Below, in pieces: positions 22,593-29,735 of a stretch of 32,188 nt of DNA. The DNA is taken from positions 1-32,188 of the IMG/VR virus record IMGVR_UViG_3300044950_000123. The stretch is one strand, 5' to 3'. A model generated the notes under the pieces. That model saw nothing but the letters and a program-made list of their open reading frames with translations, was not told the DNA's origin and ran no database searches. The stretch is from a virus. Numbering within the stretch: the stretch's first letter is position 1; each line of letters opens with the position of its first letter. The position numbers and the translations under genes are program-made.

Positions 22593-22858
22593 CTATCGGC
22601 TTCCAATTCTGCGCTGACAATACTATCTAAATACTCTGGACCGAAAAGTTTGACTGGTGTTCCACCATTATTTTGAGCATTAATTTGTTGGCATTTCCAC
22701 GCCAACCAATAGATGTGTTCAACTTTTTGTTGCTCTCCGAGTAACTTAGGCATACCAGCGCCAAAGTTTTGTTCAAATGCAACAATGATGCGAGGCGTTA
22801 ACTTGTAAGAAGCCTCAACACCATCAGTTGTTTTTACTTTAACTGCTAATCCATCCAT
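22565..22858 (-). CDS. Tail assembly chaperone, short form, 97 aa
   Basis: MDGLAVKVKTTDGVEASYKL, then TPRIIVAFEQNFGAGMPKLL: the G-like chaperone that coats the tape measure during tail building. The gene ends 125 nt before the stop of the -1 extension; with a programmed -1 shift a longer form of about 140 aa would be made. RBS AAGGGGGAAAAG precedes the start. Directly upstream is the tail-tube gene pair, the canonical order. Confidence 0.85.
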   Translation of the reverse strand: MDGLAVKVKTTDGVEASYKLTPRIIVAFEQNFGAGMPKLLGEQQKVEHIYWLAWKCQQINAQNNGGTPVKLFGPEYLDSIVSAELEADSSFESTATA

Positions 22859-22876
22859 CTTTTCCCCCTTAGTAGA

Positions 22877-23308
22877 TTATGAAATTGCTTTTGCAATTTG
22901 ACCCGAAATAGGCCAAGTTGCTGAAACTGTTGCTAATTCTCCCACAGCACCTGAAACCGCCTGCCATTCTGAAACAAGCGCGTTGAAGGTAAATTTTGGA
23001 TTGCTTGCGCTAACTGTAGTGTTAACTGGGCGAATTTCCATTGCTACAACCAAACCAACAGTTCCATTTGTTGTGGTAGTTCCGTTAATTAGTTCTTCAA
23101 GTGCATTGTCTGCATAATCTTGATTGAACTCAAGAGTTACTGAGTTATCAGCAAGACCAGCAACACGGGTGCGAGCTGCGCCTGTAGTTGAAATTCCTGT
23201 GGTGTCAATAACATCGTATGATGTTGCTAACGACACTGAAGTTACATATTGGCTGATGTCATTGCTTGCAAATACAACATAAGCATTTGTTAAAACTAAG
23301 CGCGCCAT
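22877..23308 (-). CDS. Major tail protein paralogue B, 143 aa
   Basis: Tail-tube fold of the lambda gpV/phage-tube type. Begins MARLVLTNAYVVFASNDISQ, then YVTSVSLATSYDVIDTTGI, the shared motif ARTRVAGLADNSVTLEFNQD and the C-terminal SEWQAVSGAVGELATVSATW. Very similar to the adjacent copy (23311-23730). The frame opens earlier at 23398 but the first conserved residue is the ATG at 23308 with AAGGCGG upstream. Probably a product of local duplication; either may be the main tube protein. Confidence 0.8.
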   Translation of the reverse strand: MARLVLTNAYVVFASNDISQYVTSVSLATSYDVIDTTGISTTGAARTRVAGLADNSVTLEFNQDYADNALEELINGTTTTNGTVGLVVAMEIRPVNTTVSASNPKFTFNALVSEWQAVSGAVGELATVSATWPISGQIAKAIS

Positions 23309-23310
23309 AA

Positions 23311-23730
23311 TTAAACCGCCTTTGTGATTACGCCTGAGATCGGCCAAGTTGCAGAAATTGTGGCTAACTCGCCAACGGCACCTGAAAGTGCTTGCCATTC
23401 TGAAACAACCGCAGAAAAACTATAACTTGGGTTGCTTGCACCTACTGCTGCTGATGTTGGCTTTACTACACAAGTTACATTTGTTCCAACAAGTGATGAA
23501 CCAACTGCGTTGATTGTTACTTCAGGTGCAGATGTTGCATAATCTTGATTAAATTCAAATGTAACTGAGTTATCAGCAAGGCCAGCAACACGGGTACGCG
23601 CCCCTGCTGAAGCCATACCTGTAGTGTCAACAACATCTTCGCTAGTTGAAAGTGACACGCTCGTAATAAACTCGCTGAGATTGATGCCGTTGATTACAAC
23701 TGAAGCATCTGTTAGGACTATACGGGCCAT
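23311..23730 (-). CDS. Major tail protein paralogue A, 139 aa
   Basis: Same fold as 22877-23308: MARIVLTDASVVINGINLSE, FITSVSLSTSEDVVDTTGM, ARTRVAGLADNSVTFEFNQD, SEWQALSGAVGELATISATW, ending ISGVITKAV. The ATG at 23730 overlaps the stop of the small gene upstream (TAATG). In most siphoviruses one such gene encodes the tube, so a second copy is unusual; the two may form mixed or alternating rings or one may be a tail decoration protein. Confidence 0.82.
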   Translation of the reverse strand: MARIVLTDASVVINGINLSEFITSVSLSTSEDVVDTTGMASAGARTRVAGLADNSVTFEFNQDYATSAPEVTINAVGSSLVGTNVTCVVKPTSAAVGASNPSYSFSAVVSEWQALSGAVGELATISATWPISGVITKAV

Positions 23731-23897
23731 TATTTTGTTTCCTCTACTGTTGCTGGTTTAGTTGATGCTGATTTCTTTAGATGTTCGCCTGCAACTAGGG
23801 CATTTGCGTTCAGTCCTAGTTCAAGCAATTCTTTTTCGGTGATTGATTCACCCTTTTTCTTCGCCTCGAAATTGTCCGAGGTAACTGTGTAGCTCAT
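23730..23897 (-). CDS. Small neck-region protein, 55 aa
   Basis: From MSYTVTSDNFEAKKKGES at 23897 (RBS AAGGAGAAAA). Acidic-basic, helical; includes EKELLELGLNANALVAGEHL. Small proteins of this type precede the major tail gene in actinophages and resemble head-completion or connector accessories; no fold assigned. Coupled to the next gene. Confidence 0.6.
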   Translation of the reverse strand: MSYTVTSDNFEAKKKGESITEKELLELGLNANALVAGEHLKKSASTKPATVEETK

Positions 23898-23905
23898 TTT
23901 TCTCC

Positions 23906-24304
23906 TTATCCCCAAACTGTGAGACGGTAACGGTATGAAAGAAACTCAATATCGCCTGATGAGTAATTACCCGCTTCGGCAGATGTGACACGCAAAGTGT
24001 TGCAAGCGCCACCAAGAGTTAGATCAGATTCAATTGCTGCCTTGATTGAGTAATCCCCGCTACCTGCAAGGTACTTATCAAGTTCGTTTTGGCCTGAACG
24101 CTCTGTGAAGCGCTGAACCAAAACAACAACATCTAGGTTTGCCTGGTCAAGTCCACGGGCATTGTTCAAATCAAATGTAAAATCTAACTGGCCAACGATG
24201 GCCGCTGGCGCCACTGGCACTGTAGGAATTAACTCGTAAGTGCGCATACCTTTAATAGTCTCTAGGTTGGCTTTTAAGCCGTTTCTAACCTCACTGGGTA
24301 ACAT
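23906..24304 (-). CDS. Tail terminator/neck protein, 132 aa
   Basis: MLPSEVRNGLKANLETIKGM at the start and LEFLSYRYRLTVWG-like beta strand end (IEFLSYRYRLTVW). Position after the connector and before the tail tube fits a head-tail joining or tail-terminator protein of the HK97 gp9/lambda gpU class. The start is coupled to the connector stop (TAATG). Family-level evidence is position plus size. Confidence 0.65.
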   Translation of the reverse strand: MLPSEVRNGLKANLETIKGMRTYELIPTVPVAPAAIVGQLDFTFDLNNARGLDQANLDVVVLVQRFTERSGQNELDKYLAGSGDYSIKAAIESDLTLGGACNTLRVTSAEAGNYSSGDIEFLSYRYRLTVWG

Positions 24305-24912
24305 TATACGGCCAAGCCGTTGTTCTTGCGTAGGGGGCGCAGTAGTGCCTCTACATCGGCATCCAATTTGGCAGCCAAACGCACTGTTCCTAAATCTGTA
24401 TTACCAGCAATTCCAAATGGTGACTGGTTACGCAGGAACAGGCGAGAGGCTTGAATCTTTGCTGCGGTCTTTACTTCGTATGGCACCGCTGACCATCCAA
24501 ACACACCCTTAACCCGTATGGATTGAGGCAGGTTAAATGGGAAAACATAAGAGCCAACTGCCAACAGGCGAGTCATTGGCCATCCGCGAGAAGGATTATT
24601 GACTGGTTCAAACATTGCATCGCTTGCATCCCAAACAGTGCCATACAAACGATCAAAGTTATCATCGGTTGCAATCTCGTTGATGCTTACAAAGTCATCA
24701 ATCGGTGCAATGTAATAGTCGGTTGGTGTGTAATAACGAGTTGCTGGTGCCTGAGTAGTGCCATCCTTGTAAAAGAAACGACCACAATAATCATCTATTT
24801 GGCGTGAAGCGGTTGCAATTGCCATTTCAAGAGCTGCATTGTCAATTGAATCCTCAAGATTGAGTGCATCTTTGACTTCATTCAGGGTTACATACCCGTT
24901 AGTGATCGCCAC
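24304..24912 (-). CDS. Head-tail connector (gp6-like), 202 aa
   Basis: Resembles HK97 gp6-type connectors: an N-terminal helical block (YVTLNEVKDALNLEDSIDNA, then AIATASRQIDDYCGRFF) and a C-terminal block after RYYTPTDYYIAPIDD. Such proteins assemble a ring under the portal. Start GTG at 24912 (GTG GCG ATC). It overlaps the small basic gene by 14 nt. Length is larger than minimal gp6 (about 100 aa) but within actinophage homologues. Confidence 0.75.
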   Translation of the reverse strand: MAITNGYVTLNEVKDALNLEDSIDNAALEMAIATASRQIDDYCGRFFYKDGTTQAPATRYYTPTDYYIAPIDDFVSINEIATDDNFDRLYGTVWDASDAMFEPVNNPSRGWPMTRLLAVGSYVFPFNLPQSIRVKGVFGWSAVPYEVKTAAKIQASRLFLRNQSPFGIAGNTDLGTVRLAAKLDADVEALLRPLRKNNGLAV

Positions 24913-25024
24913 GCTTGGTTCTCGTTTCTACTTTGGGAAGCATTGCGCGTTCCAGTTGTGGAACGGCGGTAGCGGTTTCCTTTGATTTTACCTTAATTCT
25001 TAAAATTCTTTTTATGCGTTCCAT
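24899..25024 (-). CDS. Small basic protein, 41 aa
   Basis: MERIKRILRIKVKSKETATAV, then PQLERAMLPKVETRTKRGDH. Very basic, overlapping both neighbours (stop inside the connector start and start inside the glycosyltransferase end), with AGGCAG upstream. Position between GT2 and connector is typical of small phage head genes. Function not recognised; could bind DNA in the neck. Confidence 0.55.
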   Translation of the reverse strand: MERIKRILRIKVKSKETATAVPQLERAMLPKVETRTKRGDH

Positions 25025-25689
25025 ATATCGTGCTGCCTATCATCTAACCAGTAGCTCTTTGAGTGAGGCAGTATCGCGCCCGTGTTGACATAGATTGGAA
25101 ATCCAAGTGAACGAACACGGCGGCAAAATTGTAAATCTTCGCCAATCCATTCACCGTTGATAGGTCCGTCCCAAAACCACGGCCAATCTTTACCCTGGTG
25201 TGGGTCGGCATCTGCTCTGATTGCTTCCAACACGCTGCGGTGGATTAGCAAACATCCAGTACCTGCAGCATCTACTTGAAAAACTGAATCTTTATCGTAC
25301 TTGTTAAGTGGCAAGAAACCTTCAGGGGCATCTTGAAAAATTGTTGGCACTGGTTGCGGGTATGGATAGCCTGTTTCAAAACTTGCAAATACCAACCCTG
25401 CTACAACTGGGCGCTCTTTATCGTGTGCTGTTTCAACTAACTTATCAAATGCTTCAACAGATAATTGCTCATCTGAATCTATCATTAGTAACCAATCAGA
25501 TTTGGTTTCTAAGAATTGCTTCACCAAACGATTGCGTTGCTTTGAAAGCAAACCTGAACCCTTGATGCGAATGAATGGGCCTAGTCGTGCTGATCGTGAT
25601 TGAGCAACTTGAACCAAACTAAATGCAAACCCGCCGTTAACTGTTCCTGGGTCACAACTGCCGATTGAAACTTTGTGTGCTGACTTCAT
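25012..25689 (-). CDS. GT-A glycosyltransferase (GT2-like), 225 aa
   Basis: A Rossmann-like GT-A domain: KVSIGSCDPGTVNGGFAF, the nucleotide-sugar/metal motif WLLMIDSDEQLS (DxD-type), VDAAGTGCLLIHRSVL, and the acidic WIGEDLQFCRRV typical of a catalytic base. It probably adds sugar to a virion protein or to host surface during maturation. It stands alone inside the head-tail operon, after the capsid terminator, with its own RBS TTCGGGGGAATCT. Confidence 0.8.
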   Translation of the reverse strand: MKSAHKVSIGSCDPGTVNGGFAFSLVQVAQSRSARLGPFIRIKGSGLLSKQRNRLVKQFLETKSDWLLMIDSDEQLSVEAFDKLVETAHDKERPVVAGLVFASFETGYPYPQPVPTIFQDAPEGFLPLNKYDKDSVFQVDAAGTGCLLIHRSVLEAIRADADPHQGKDWPWFWDGPINGEWIGEDLQFCRRVRSLGFPIYVNTGAILPHSKSYWLDDRQHDIWNA

Positions 25690-25713
25690 AGATTCCCCCG
25701 AATCATTTAAGAA

Positions 25714-25755
25714 GTAAGAGGCGGGTTAGTCGGGGGAGAAAAACCCGCCTCTTAC
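25714..25755 (-). terminator. Strong hairpin after capsid gene
   Basis: GTAAGAGGCGGGTT (25714-25727) pairs perfectly with AACCCGCCTCTTAC (25742-25755) around a 14-nt loop. On the leftward transcript it lies 16 nt after the capsid stop. The T-run that follows is weak (TTCTTAAAT), so it may pass some transcription. It likely boosts capsid mRNA stability and lowers downstream expression. Confidence 0.8.
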
Positions 25756-25770
25756 AATTTTAACTTTCGA

Positions 25771-27117
25771 TTAGAAAGTTGGTGCTACCAAACCAGTGCC
25801 TGAAATAATTGAGGCTGCTAGTGGGTAACGCTCTGCTGAGAAGGCACCGAAGCCGTACACAACAGACTTGATTGTTAGTGATGAAGCACCAGTTGCATCA
25901 AATGACAATGCGAATGGTGAACCTGGCTGCTCCCAAAGGTGCATTTCAGGTGCTGCTACGCAGTAGATTTCATCCTGGTTTGTTGCTGCGCCGTATGTTG
26001 TTCCAACATTTGCATCAGCAATGATTGGCAAGCCCATCATTGAGTAACCAGTGTTTGCGTATGCTGCTGCGCCTGCGCCTGCTGCTGATGCGTTCATTGG
26101 TCCGTTAGCAGATGGAACTACTAGTGGACGGCCTGTTGTATCAACTGCTGCAAGCAAAAATGCTAGGCGGCGTGGGTGCATAATCCAGTGTGTTGGTGTC
26201 TCAAAGACATTGCTTTGAATCTGCTGAATTGCATCAGCCAACTTTGGATATAGAAGTGCAACTGTTGGTGTTGTCGCAGTAAATGTGATTGCGTTTCCAC
26301 CTGAGTTACGGATTCCCTTGAACTGGCCGTTTGAGCCTGTTCCGTTTAGAACCTGTGCATCAACTGTTGTGTGCCAAGAACGAATTAGGTCAGCAACAAC
26401 GAATGTATCGATGCCTGTTCCGCGCTCGATTGCCTGGCGTGATAAGTCCTGCTGTCCAGCGATTGTGCGTACTGGAATTGAAAGTAGTGTGTCATCAGCA
26501 TCTGTCTCTGAAACTGCAGTGTTCTGAGTTTCTTGAACTGCTGTTGATGTGCCTGTTGTCATACGGCTAATTTCCAATGACATACCAGCGACAGGCAAGG
26601 TGTGCTTGCTTGTTGCGAAGTCTGCAGTTGGACGGCCTGCGCGTGCAAATGGTGCAGCGAGGTCAACTAGGTACTGAGGAACAACTAATCCAGCGAAGTT
26701 TGATGTAGAAACATCACGGCGCTCAATTGATTCTTCCTTTGTGTGGCGAGCAAGGCGCTCTTGTGCTGAGTAATCTCCACGAATCTGAGCGTTGAAAACA
26801 TCCTTAACGAATGAAACTTCAGCTTCAGGTGCGTATGTGCGTGCTTCGCGTGTAACTGTTGCTCCACCAACGCGAGGTGTAATTACTGCTGCAACTGATG
26901 AGCGCATTTCTGCAACCTTTGCATCTGCTGCTGACTGTGTTGCGAACTTTTCAATCTTTGCATCTAGTGCGCGTGCTTCTTCTACAAGAGCATCAACCTT
27001 TTCGGTTTCCTCTGCAGTAAGGTCGGTGCGAGATTCTGCGGCTACTGCCTCAAGAACTGCATCCATTTCTGCCTTAACTGCATCGCGGCGCTCTACTACA
27101 TTGTCAAAATATGACAT
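25771..27117 (-). CDS. Major capsid protein, HK97 fold, 448 aa
   Basis: HK97-type capsid: residues about 1-90 are a charged coiled-coil delta domain (VERRDAVKAEMDAVLEAVAA, VDALVEEARALDAKIEK), which acts as an internal scaffold and is cut by the protease. The body starts near residue 110 and includes NFAGLVVPQYLVDLAAPFA and LPVAGMSLEISRM, with IRSWHTTVDAQVLNG in the middle and LWEQPGSPFALSF near the end. It has a canonical Shine-Dalgarno AGGAGATCACTAA, unlike the G-run sites of many other genes, in keeping with high expression. Confidence 0.93.
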   Translation of the reverse strand: MSYFDNVVERRDAVKAEMDAVLEAVAAESRTDLTAEETEKVDALVEEARALDAKIEKFATQSAADAKVAEMRSSVAAVITPRVGGATVTREARTYAPEAEVSFVKDVFNAQIRGDYSAQERLARHTKEESIERRDVSTSNFAGLVVPQYLVDLAAPFARAGRPTADFATSKHTLPVAGMSLEISRMTTGTSTAVQETQNTAVSETDADDTLLSIPVRTIAGQQDLSRQAIERGTGIDTFVVADLIRSWHTTVDAQVLNGTGSNGQFKGIRNSGGNAITFTATTPTVALLYPKLADAIQQIQSNVFETPTHWIMHPRRLAFLLAAVDTTGRPLVVPSANGPMNASAAGAGAAAYANTGYSMMGLPIIADANVGTTYGAATNQDEIYCVAAPEMHLWEQPGSPFALSFDATGASSLTIKSVVYGFGAFSAERYPLAASIISGTGLVAPTF

Positions 27118-27236
27118 TTAGTGATCTCCTAATGAGTTGTGTGAATGTGGTTTGAGGTGGTGGCAATGCTCTCCACGGCGCTTTAAGGGTGTGGGATTTG
27201 CTCCGACTTCGATCTGCTACTTATTGCAGCAGAAAC
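27118..27236. other. Intergenic region upstream of capsid gene
   Basis: 119 bp without a gene. It holds a small inverted repeat (TCTGCT at 27213 and AGCAGA at 27228) close to the protease stop and the capsid RBS at its left end. I see no clear promoter, but the gap in an otherwise tightly packed operon makes an internal promoter or RNA-processing site plausible. Confidence 0.4.
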
Positions 27237-28193
27237 TTATTTTGTGTTGTTAACGATTGCTTTGGCTAAGCGCAAGGAAATTGAACGGCCTGCTGCATCG
27301 GCTGGCGTACCTGTTGGCTCTAGTTCAACTTCGGGTTCTTCAATTTCAACCATTGGTTCAAGTGTGTTAAGTCCAAGAACAACCTCAAGCATTGTTTTGC
27401 CTTCTTCAAGTGAATCATAAGAATCTGAAATCTTATCAAGAACTGCTTGAACAACAATCATTGATTCGCCATCTAGTGCGCGGCCTTCTTTGATTGCATC
27501 AATTGCATTGCGCAGTACTTCACGCGCTTCAACTGTTGTTGTTGGGTAGGCAGGATAAGTAACCACTGAAACATCTCCATCTGCTAATGAAACTTCAGTA
27601 AGTGTGCGAACCGAACGGTCCTCATTCCACTTTTGGCGAATGACACGGAAAGCAAAACTCATTTGGTCAACATCTCCGCGCTCAACTAACTTGTAAAGAT
27701 CACGGCCTTCGCTGGTGTCTGCAATTTCTGCATCCATAAACAACCCACGATCATCTTCGCTTAGCGTAAGTGTGCCGTTCTTTGTGCGAGCTAGCGGCAA
27801 ACCTTCGTGGTTAATAAGCAAACGCACATCAGGTGTTTCGCTTAATGTTTTACGGAAAGCGCCAGGGGCGATAGTTTCCTTAAATGGTAATGGAACGCTT
27901 GCATCGTTAAACACTGCTGCATAACCGCGCAAACGCATTGTGCCATCTTCGGCTTGGCGTGCTTCAACATCCTGAACCGTAAATGTACGGCGTTCGATTT
28001 CTTTCACTTTACTCCTTGAGTTAACTTCCCCGCCTGGTTCCATATCTTCGGAAATTGAAATTGCAACCATCTGATCTATTGCTTCTTGCTTTGTATCGTG
28101 ACAAACCAATGTTGTATATGAACCATCTGATTCTTGCTTTACTGTTGCCCATCCTGAACAATCGGCTTGCTTATCTGAAACGAAATATGGCAT
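27237..28193 (-). CDS. Prohead protease (S78) with N-terminal extension, 318 aa
   Basis: Processes the capsid and scaffold inside the prohead. The HK97-family protease core spans residues about 64-225: RLRGYAAVFNDAS, APGAFRKTL, RLLINHEG with H129, DVDQMSFAFRV with S179 as nucleophile, and VVTYPAYPTT. The first 60 residues (VSDKQADCSGWATVKQ, then CHDTKQEAIDQM) are an added domain with two cysteines seen in some actinophages, and may be a separate fusion. The acidic C-terminal tail may act as scaffold. Start overlaps the portal stop by 1 nt. Confidence 0.88.
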   Translation of the reverse strand: MPYFVSDKQADCSGWATVKQESDGSYTTLVCHDTKQEAIDQMVAISISEDMEPGGEVNSRSKVKEIERRTFTVQDVEARQAEDGTMRLRGYAAVFNDASVPLPFKETIAPGAFRKTLSETPDVRLLINHEGLPLARTKNGTLTLSEDDRGLFMDAEIADTSEGRDLYKLVERGDVDQMSFAFRVIRQKWNEDRSVRTLTEVSLADGDVSVVTYPAYPTTTVEAREVLRNAIDAIKEGRALDGESMIVVQAVLDKISDSYDSLEEGKTMLEVVLGLNTLEPMVEIEEPEVELEPTGTPADAAGRSISLRLAKAIVNNTK

Positions 28194-29587
28194 TACTTAA
28201 CCTCATAAACTGCGGTTGGGTCGGCTGGGTCAATTGTTGAAATCTGTTGCAACTGACTTGATGGCAAACCTGTGTGCTTCATATCAGGCAAGCCAACTGC
28301 CTGTGTGACTGCTGCTGGGTCAAAGCCAACCTGAATCAATGCAGCAGCAATTTCGGTGCGTAGCTTGAGGCCAACATCCTTAGCATCTGAAGCATCAATG
28401 TTTTGTAGTGGCACACGGTACTGATCGCCAGCCTCGATTGGTGCCATATCTTCGTATGCGTGAACATCGTTGAGTGAAAGGAATCCTTCACGCAATCCCT
28501 TTGTGTAAGCATCGTAACGCTCGTTTGTTGTACCGCGTAGCAGTGCATCAAGGTTAAAGCGAATGAATCCATCAGGTTCAGGCAGCAGTGTTGATAGTGA
28601 CTGCTCAATTCGCTCCAAGATTGGGCGCAATGAATACTGAACGAATGAAAGGTTTTGTGCTTCAACTGATGCAAATGACATAGCACCCGCAACTGGATGG
28701 CCAAGAAGCGCCAATGGAACACGGTAGATGCGTGCAATTTCTTCCACACTAAAACGGCGAGTATCTAACAACTGCGCATCTTGTGCGTTGATTGTTAGCG
28801 GCTTGAAGGCTGCACCGCCTGAAAGAATACCAATCTTGCCAGCGCGGTATGGGCCAGTGTGGGTAAGGTTCCAATCGCGGCCAATGTCTGATGCCTGTTC
28901 TTCAGTTAACTCACCTGGTACTTCAATGACACCGCCAGGGTTAGCAGCATTGCCAAAGTATGAAGCGGCATAAACATCGGCTGCCATTGCTGCGCCAAGT
29001 GTGGTGCGGCAAGCGGCGATTGGTGAAAGGCCATAACGCTGACCTGGCAAACGGAAATCAGGAATGTGCAAAAGTTCTTTATCTGTTAGGCGTTCTTCAT
29101 AGACACCTTGAGTGTCACGAATCTTCACATAGTAAATGAGTGGCTCGCCTGCGCGTGGGCGCTCAATGCGTACACCTACTGGGTCAAGCACATACAGCTC
29201 TTGAACATCGCCCATATCATCGCGCACTGTCAGAATGTAAGCGTTGCCTTCAAGTTTGAATGAAGTAACAATTTGCTCGTAAAATTCAAGGCGTGTTGTT
29301 TCAGGGTTTGGTCGTGCAACCCACGCTGGTTGATCGCCATAAACAGTTGTGTAAGAAAGGCGTTCACGGCCACGGCGCACATAAGCACCGATTGGCAAAG
29401 ATGAAACCGTATCTGACAATAGGCGCACGCAGGAATAAACCGTGGACATACGAATTGCAGTTTCTGAATCTACAGTTACGCCAGCAAGAGATTGAAATTG
29501 TGGGCGCCCTGGAATCAGTGGCTCTACATATTGATTGTTAGCAGATCGCTTAGAACCTGACCCCGCCAAACGCTTTGATAAACTCAT
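28193..29587 (-). CDS. Portal protein, 464 aa
   Basis: HK97-type portal (phage_portal family), forming the dodecameric DNA channel. Recognised segments: SAIRMSTVYSCVRLLSDTVS-like helix (TAIRMSTVYSCVRLLSDTVS), SYTTVYGDQPAWVARPNPE, EGNAYILTVRD, and VEEIARIYRVPLALLGHPV. The C-terminus is a helical tail. Its length (464) is normal. ATG at 29587 overlaps the small membrane gene as TAATG. Confidence 0.92.
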   Translation of the reverse strand: MSLSKRLAGSGSKRSANNQYVEPLIPGRPQFQSLAGVTVDSETAIRMSTVYSCVRLLSDTVSSLPIGAYVRRGRERLSYTTVYGDQPAWVARPNPETTRLEFYEQIVTSFKLEGNAYILTVRDDMGDVQELYVLDPVGVRIERPRAGEPLIYYVKIRDTQGVYEERLTDKELLHIPDFRLPGQRYGLSPIAACRTTLGAAMAADVYAASYFGNAANPGGVIEVPGELTEEQASDIGRDWNLTHTGPYRAGKIGILSGGAAFKPLTINAQDAQLLDTRRFSVEEIARIYRVPLALLGHPVAGAMSFASVEAQNLSFVQYSLRPILERIEQSLSTLLPEPDGFIRFNLDALLRGTTNERYDAYTKGLREGFLSLNDVHAYEDMAPIEAGDQYRVPLQNIDASDAKDVGLKLRTEIAAALIQVGFDPAAVTQAVGLPDMKHTGLPSSQLQQISTIDPADPTAVYEVK

Positions 29588-29727
29588 TAGTTAGCCTTCT
29601 CTGTAATCCATACTAGAAAAACACCTGCAACAATTAAAGCTAATGGCACTGAAATCATTGCAAGCCCAGTTGTTGCAAGCGTTACGCCCACAACTTCAAC
29701 TGCAACTGATAGATCAATCTTCTTCAT
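29587..29727 (-). CDS. Two-helix membrane microprotein, 46 aa
   Basis: MKKIDLSVAVEVVGVTLATT then GLAMISVPLALIVAGVFLVW, ITEKAN: two hydrophobic helices with charged ends. RBS AGGGAGC precedes ATG at 29727; the stop overlaps the portal start. It is unexplained within a head gene cluster; it could aid packaging or membrane-linked assembly, but no family match is known to me. Confidence 0.65.
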   Translation of the reverse strand: MKKIDLSVAVEVVGVTLATTGLAMISVPLALIVAGVFLVWITEKAN

Positions 29728-29735
29728 TATGCTCC

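Noticed and set aside
23308-23398. Extended start of tail protein B at 23398
   Set aside because: The extension lies in the other tail gene and is not conserved; ATG at 23308 aligns with its paralogue.
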